7,448 nucleotides of DNA from Acetobacteraceae bacterium (lineage in GTDB: Bacteria > Pseudomonadota > Alphaproteobacteria > Acetobacterales > Acetobacteraceae). The stretch spans positions 1 through 7,448 of the forward strand of contig JADYYZ010000546.1 in the NCBI GenBank assembly GCA_020853405.1, given 5' to 3'. The notes under the pieces were generated by a model that worked only from the letters and a program-made list of their open reading frames with translations, had not been told where the DNA came from and searched no databases. Shown one piece after another: positions 4,426 through 7,448 of the stretch (its first letter is position 1; each line of letters opens with the position of its first letter). Position numbers and translations under genes: made by a program.

Positions 4426-7264
4426 AGGTGACCTCTCCCTGGCGGGCTGCCATCGCCCGCGCCTCGGCGATCGTGGCCGCGGCCGCCGCCGCCTCGCCGC
4501 AGGCCGCCAGCGCCGCGCCCAGCCGCGCCAGGCGCAGCGGCTGACAGAACGCGAACCCGATCCTCTGCCCGCTCGCCACCGACCGCTCCAGCACGCGCCG
4601 CGCATCCTGGGCCTGGCCGGCATGAAGAAGGGCCGTGCCCAGGAACAGGGTGGTCACCGGCTCCAGCAGCGGCGCCTCGGCCGCCTCGCCCAGACGCACC
4701 GCCTCCTCCAGCATCGGAACCGCCTTGTCCGACTCACCCGACGCATCCAGCCAATGGCCGCGCGTGACGCGCGCGAACGCCGTTGTCCAGGGCTTGTTGA
4801 CCTTGAGTGCCAGCGCCTCCGCCTGCTCCACGCGGGCCGATGCCTCCTCCAGCCGGCCGGCATCGATCAGCGCGCGGGCGCCGTAGCAGAGCGCGATCAC
4901 CGCCAGCGGCGCATCGACGCCGTAGCGATTGGCCGGCGCCACCTCGCCATGGCGCGCGGCGACCTCGGCGAACTGGTCCGCGGCACGGCCATGCTGGCCG
5001 CGTGCGAGCGCGATCGAGGCGTGCTGGAACGTCGCGCGCACGGCAAGGGCGGTGTCGTTGCGCGCCGCGCCGATCGCCGCGGCACGATCGGCCGCCGCCT
5101 CCGACGCGGCGTGATCGCCGGAAAGCCAGGTGATGTGGCTGAGAAGGATGGCAAGCTGGCCCTGGCGCACCGGATCGCCCAGACCATCGGCGAAACGGCT
5201 CGCTTCCTCCAGCCGCGTCCGCACCTCGGCGGTGCGGCCAAGGCGGAACAGGGGATCGCGCACATCGAAGCGCAGATCGACCGCAAGCGCGGGGTCGGCG
5301 CCCGGCAACCTGGCCAGCGCCTCCAGCGCGTCGTTGAAGAAGCCCACCGCCTCGGTGTTGGCATCGCGCGCCGCCGCCCGCCGGCCTGCCATGCGCGCGA
5401 ACCGCACCAGCCGGGGGGAATCCTCGGCAATCCGCGCATGGCGGGCCAGCGTCTCGGCCAGCGGTTCCACCGCCTCGCCGGCGCGGCGTTCCAGAACGTG
5501 CAGGCTCCGCGCATGCTGCACGCGCCGCCGCGCCCGCGTCATGTCGGCATACGTCACCTCCTGGATCAGCGGGTGCGCGCAGGCAAGCTCGGCAGCAGCG
5601 CCCACGCCCTCGGCCACCGCAAGGCGGCGGGCGGTCAATGTCGCCGCGGCCTCGGCGGCATTGTTCACCGGCAGTTCGGCGAGCTCCGCGATCAGCTCGA
5701 TGGGGGCGGGCTCGCCGTGCGTCGCCATCGCCTCGATCAGCCGCTTCTCGTACACGCCGGCGCGGTCGATGCGCGCGCCAAGCAGCGCCCGCACGCTGTC
5801 GGGTAGCGGCGCGGCGGTGCCCTGTTCGCGCCGGGCGGCGGCCTGGGTTTCGATGAACAGCGGATTGCCGGCAGCCCGCCGGGCCAGCAGCGCTGCCTCG
5901 GCCGGGTCCGTCCCGGCCAGCAGGCGGGCGGCAAGATCGGTGGCATCGCTCTGATCCAGCGACCCCAGCGCCAGCACGCGCACCGTCGGGTTCTGAACCA
6001 GCGGATCCTCGAAATCCGGCCGCCAGCTCAGCACCAGCAGCATCGGAAGCGTGCATAGCCGATCGGCAAGCGCCGCCAGAACCGAAAGTGTCTCCGCGTC
6101 GGCCCAGTGCAGGTCATCGACCGCCAGCAGCACAGGCCCGGCCTCGGCAAGGCGGGTGAGCATCTCGACCGTCACGAGGATCATGCGCCGCCGCCGCGCC
6201 TTCGGGTCCAGCGTGCGCCAGGGGCCGGCCGCCGGCAGATCGAGCACGGCGGCCAGGGCATCGGCATCGCGAAGCGGTTCGGGCCACGCCGCCTGCATCG
6301 CACCGATGCGCGCCTGCGCCTCGGCCGCGGGCGTTGCGGCATCCAGCAGCAGCATCCTGCGCAGCAGCGGGCGCAGCGGGTGGAACCCGACCGCTTCGCG
6401 CCAGCGCCGGCAGGTCGCCTCGTGCACCGCGAGTTCGGCTGGCCCCTGGCGGGAGAATTCCCGGACCAGGCGCGACTTGCCGATGCCTGCCTCGCCGGAA
6501 AGCGCGATCGCGCTGCCCCGGCAGGCAACCGCCGCGTCCATTGCCTCGGCAAGGATCGCGAGTTCCCTGCTGCGGCCGACGAAGGGGGCAAGCGTTGCCG
6601 CGCCGGCTGCTTCCAGGCGCGTCAGTTCCGGGGCGACCGCGGTCAGTTCGCTGGCGGCGACCGGCGCAGTGATGCCGCGGAGCCGCATCGGCGGCAGGGA
6701 AAGTGCCGTGACGCGCGCACCCGCGGCGCGTGCCGCCGTGCCGCTGAGCAGGATCTTCCCCGGCTCGGCCGCCTGTTGCAGTCGTGCTGCCAGGTGCACG
6801 GCATCGCCGGCGGCATCGAGGCCCGAGGCGCCATCGGCGTGCAGTGCGTGCACCAGCACCTCGCCGGCGTGCAGGCCGACGCGCAGGCCGATGCCGGGCG
6901 CCGCGTCGGGCAGCTCCGCCTGCATCGCCACCGCCGCACAGCAGGCGGCCAGCACATGGTCCTCCATGGCCGAGGGCGCGCCGAACAGCGCCATCACGCC
7001 ATCGCCGGTGACGCGGTTCACGGTGCCGCCGAAGCGGCGCACGCAGGCAGCCACCAGGTCGAGCGCGGGGCGCAGCAGGGCGTGCGCGGTCTCGGGGTCC
7101 TGGCCCTCGATCAGGCTGGTCGAGCCGGCGATGTCGGCGAACAGCACGGCGACCGACTTGCGCGCCGCGTCGGTGCCAACGGCCGGCGCGCCGCACTGCG
7201 CGCAGGCCAGGTCGGGGCTGGCGCGTGGCATGCCGCAGGCAGGGCAGGCGAGGGGCGCTGGCAT
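4424..7264 (-). CDS. Zinc ribbon - class III adenylate/guanylate cyclase - STAND/AAA ATPase - TPR protein
   Basis: A predicted soluble signalling protein of 946 residues; no membrane segment is seen. Order: zinc ribbon CPAC(7-10)...CAQC(21-24); class III cyclase domain about 36-208 with metal aspartates D44 (FADIAGST) and D88 (VTGDGVMALFG); an AAA_16/STAND ATPase with Walker A GEAGIGKSR (257-265, K263), Walker B LLAVDDLHWAD (379-389), putative sensor R415 in SWRP and GNPLFIE (466-472); then alanine-rich TPR-like helical repeats from about 570 to the end. The purine-selecting lysine position is R84, its aspartate partner D150 is kept, and the transition-state asparagine is H157 in AVHLAAR (R161 kept). 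Product (cAMP or cGMP) and activity are therefore uncertain. ATG 7264 is chosen because it directly precedes the zinc ribbon; in-frame ATG 7315 and TTG 7360 would add 17 or 32 residues without family features. The gene is monocistronic here and converges on livF. The cyclase-ATPase-TPR layout recurs in Alphaproteobacteria, usually with unknown input signals. Confidence 0.92.
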   Translation of the reverse strand: MPAPLACPACGMPRASPDLACAQCGAPAVGTDAARKSVAVLFADIAGSTSLIEGQDPETAHALLRPALDLVAACVRRFGGTVNRVTGDGVMALFGAPSAMEDHVLAACCAAVAMQAELPDAAPGIGLRVGLHAGEVLVHALHADGASGLDAAGDAVHLAARLQQAAEPGKILLSGTAARAAGARVTALSLPPMRLRGITAPVAASELTAVAPELTRLEAAGAATLAPFVGRSRELAILAEAMDAAVACRGSAIALSGEAGIGKSRLVREFSRQGPAELAVHEATCRRWREAVGFHPLRPLLRRMLLLDAATPAAEAQARIGAMQAAWPEPLRDADALAAVLDLPAAGPWRTLDPKARRRRMILVTVEMLTRLAEAGPVLLAVDDLHWADAETLSVLAALADRLCTLPMLLVLSWRPDFEDPLVQNPTVRVLALGSLDQSDATDLAARLLAGTDPAEAALLARRAAGNPLFIETQAAARREQGTAAPLPDSVRALLGARIDRAGVYEKRLIEAMATHGEPAPIELIAELAELPVNNAAEAAATLTARRLAVAEGVGAAAELACAHPLIQEVTYADMTRARRRVQHARSLHVLERRAGEAVEPLAETLARHARIAEDSPRLVRFARMAGRRAAARDANTEAVGFFNDALEALARLPGADPALAVDLRFDVRDPLFRLGRTAEVRTRLEEASRFADGLGDPVRQGQLAILLSHITWLSGDHAASEAAADRAAAIGAARNDTALAVRATFQHASIALARGQHGRAADQFAEVAARHGEVAPANRYGVDAPLAVIALCYGARALIDAGRLEEASARVEQAEALALKVNKPWTTAFARVTRGHWLDASGESDKAVPMLEEAVRLGEAAEAPLLEPVTTLFLGTALLHAGQAQDARRVLERSVASGQRIGFAFCQPLRLARLGAALAACGEAAAAAATIAEARAMAARQGEVT

Positions 7265-7338
7265 CACCCGCGATGTTAATCGTTCGCCCGCCGGATGTGA
7301 AAGCCACTGGTTCATGACGTTGCGCCACAGCAACGGGG

Positions 7339-7360
7339 TTGCCCGCCTGGGCGCGGGCAA
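7339..7360. promoter_or_regulatory. Perfect 8-bp inverted repeat upstream of the cyclase gene
   Basis: TTGCCCGC (7339-7346) and GCGGGCAA (7353-7360) are exact reverse complements separated by CTGGGC. It lies 75-96 bp upstream of the chosen cyclase start. It could be an operator dyad or an RNA hairpin in the leader; no T-run makes a terminator unlikely. The in-frame TTG at 7360 falls in its right arm, which argues against translation from there. Confidence 0.45.
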
Positions 7361-7391
7361 GGCCCAGCGTGCACGGCCTCGGCGATCGCAG

Positions 7392-7409
7392 GTGTGACCG
7401 CGATCACAC
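7392..7409. promoter_or_regulatory. CRP-type binding site, perfect TGTGA-N6-TCACA dyad
   Basis: GTGTGA (7392-7397) and TCACAC (7404-7409) are exact reverse complements with a 6-bp spacer, matching both half-sites of the classical CRP consensus and extending it by one base pair each side. The centre is about 136 bp upstream of the cyclase start codon. A CRP/FNR-family regulator that binds cAMP or cGMP would be the expected protein. Whether it acts on the cyclase gene or on a gene beyond the right edge cannot be decided here. An 8-bp palindrome GCGATCGC (7382-7389) lies beside it. Confidence 0.6.
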
Positions 7410-7421
7410 GCCCGGAACCTT

Positions 7422-7448
7422 GCGCCCCAAAACCCCGCGCCCCAAAAC
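7422..7448. repeat. 15-bp direct repeat with C4/A4 runs, cut by window end
   Basis: GCGCCCCAAAAC occurs at 7422-7433 and again at 7437-7448, a period of 15 bp with unit GCGCCCCAAAACCCC. Only 1.8 copies are visible and the array may continue to the right. The minus strand shows three G4 runs separated by CGC and TTTT, one short of an intramolecular G-quadruplex. Confidence 0.6.

Larger units (their letters stand above)
7265..7448 (-). promoter_or_regulatory. Upstream region of the cyclase gene
   Basis: This 184-bp stretch has no supportable gene and is presumed to carry the cyclase promoter, reading leftwards. No convincing -35/-10 pair was found: an AT-rich patch with ATTAAC (minus strand, about 7272-7277) could be a -10, but no good -35 stands 16-18 bp before it. 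GCGGGTG immediately before ATG 7264 is at best a weak ribosome site. The dyads and the repeat listed separately lie within it. Confidence 0.4.

Noticed and set aside
4418..5806. Plus-strand open frames opposite the cyclase gene (also 6051-7397 and 6107-7279)
   Set aside because: They mirror the conserved cyclase-ATPase-TPR coding sequence; their products are rich in Arg, Ala, Ser and Gly with no domain and no ribosome site.
7265..7360. Longer cyclase protein from ATG 7315 or TTG 7360
   Set aside because: The extra residues show no conserved feature, no ribosome site precedes either codon, and TTG 7360 is inside an inverted repeat. ATG 7315 remains possible but less likely.

Overview
The window is strongly GC-rich, with densely packed, translationally coupled genes. 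Its gene families (a HAAT/Liv-type ABC importer and a class III cyclase-ATPase-TPR protein) suit a high-GC alphaproteobacterium, perhaps a Rhodospirillales or Hyphomicrobiales relative. That placement is inference from composition and gene content; no rRNA or other taxonomic marker is present.

Left part (1-4214, + strand): most of an operon for a branched-chain amino acid/amide/urea-type ABC importer. It runs: 3' end of a periplasmic substrate-binding protein, a 101-bp gap filled almost entirely by a 15-bp tandem repeat, livH (permease), livM (permease), livG (ATPase), a gene for a two-repeat carboxymuconolactone-decarboxylase/AhpD-like protein that lacks the family's catalytic cysteines, and livF (ATPase). 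From livH onward the genes are 2-4 bp apart or overlap by ATGA, so they probably form one transcript. The promoter lies upstream of the window. The substrate cannot be read from the sequence.

Middle (4215-4423): a 209-bp convergent intergenic region rich in dyads. It holds a plausible intrinsic terminator for the liv operon (stem plus T5) and a perfect 16-bp inverted repeat with a 3-nt loop that runs into the stop codon of the converging gene.

Right part (7264-4424, - strand): one large gene for a soluble signalling protein with an N-terminal zinc ribbon, a class III nucleotide cyclase domain, a STAND/AAA-type ATPase domain and a C-terminal TPR-like helical region. Its cyclase site keeps the two metal aspartates but has substitutions at the purine-selecting lysine and the transition-state asparagine.

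Right edge (7265-7448): the upstream region of the cyclase gene. It carries a perfect TGTGA-N6-TCACA dyad (the classical CRP consensus), a perfect 8-bp inverted repeat, and the start of a 15-bp repeat with C4/A4 runs that is cut by the window end. A CRP-type site in front of a cyclase gene suggests a cyclic-nucleotide feedback loop.

No RNA gene, insertion sequence or CRISPR array was seen. Nothing here is a clearly new multi-gene system. The best leads are the cysteine-less CMD protein inside the transporter operon, the SBP-livH tandem repeat and the CRP-like dyad upstream of the cyclase.
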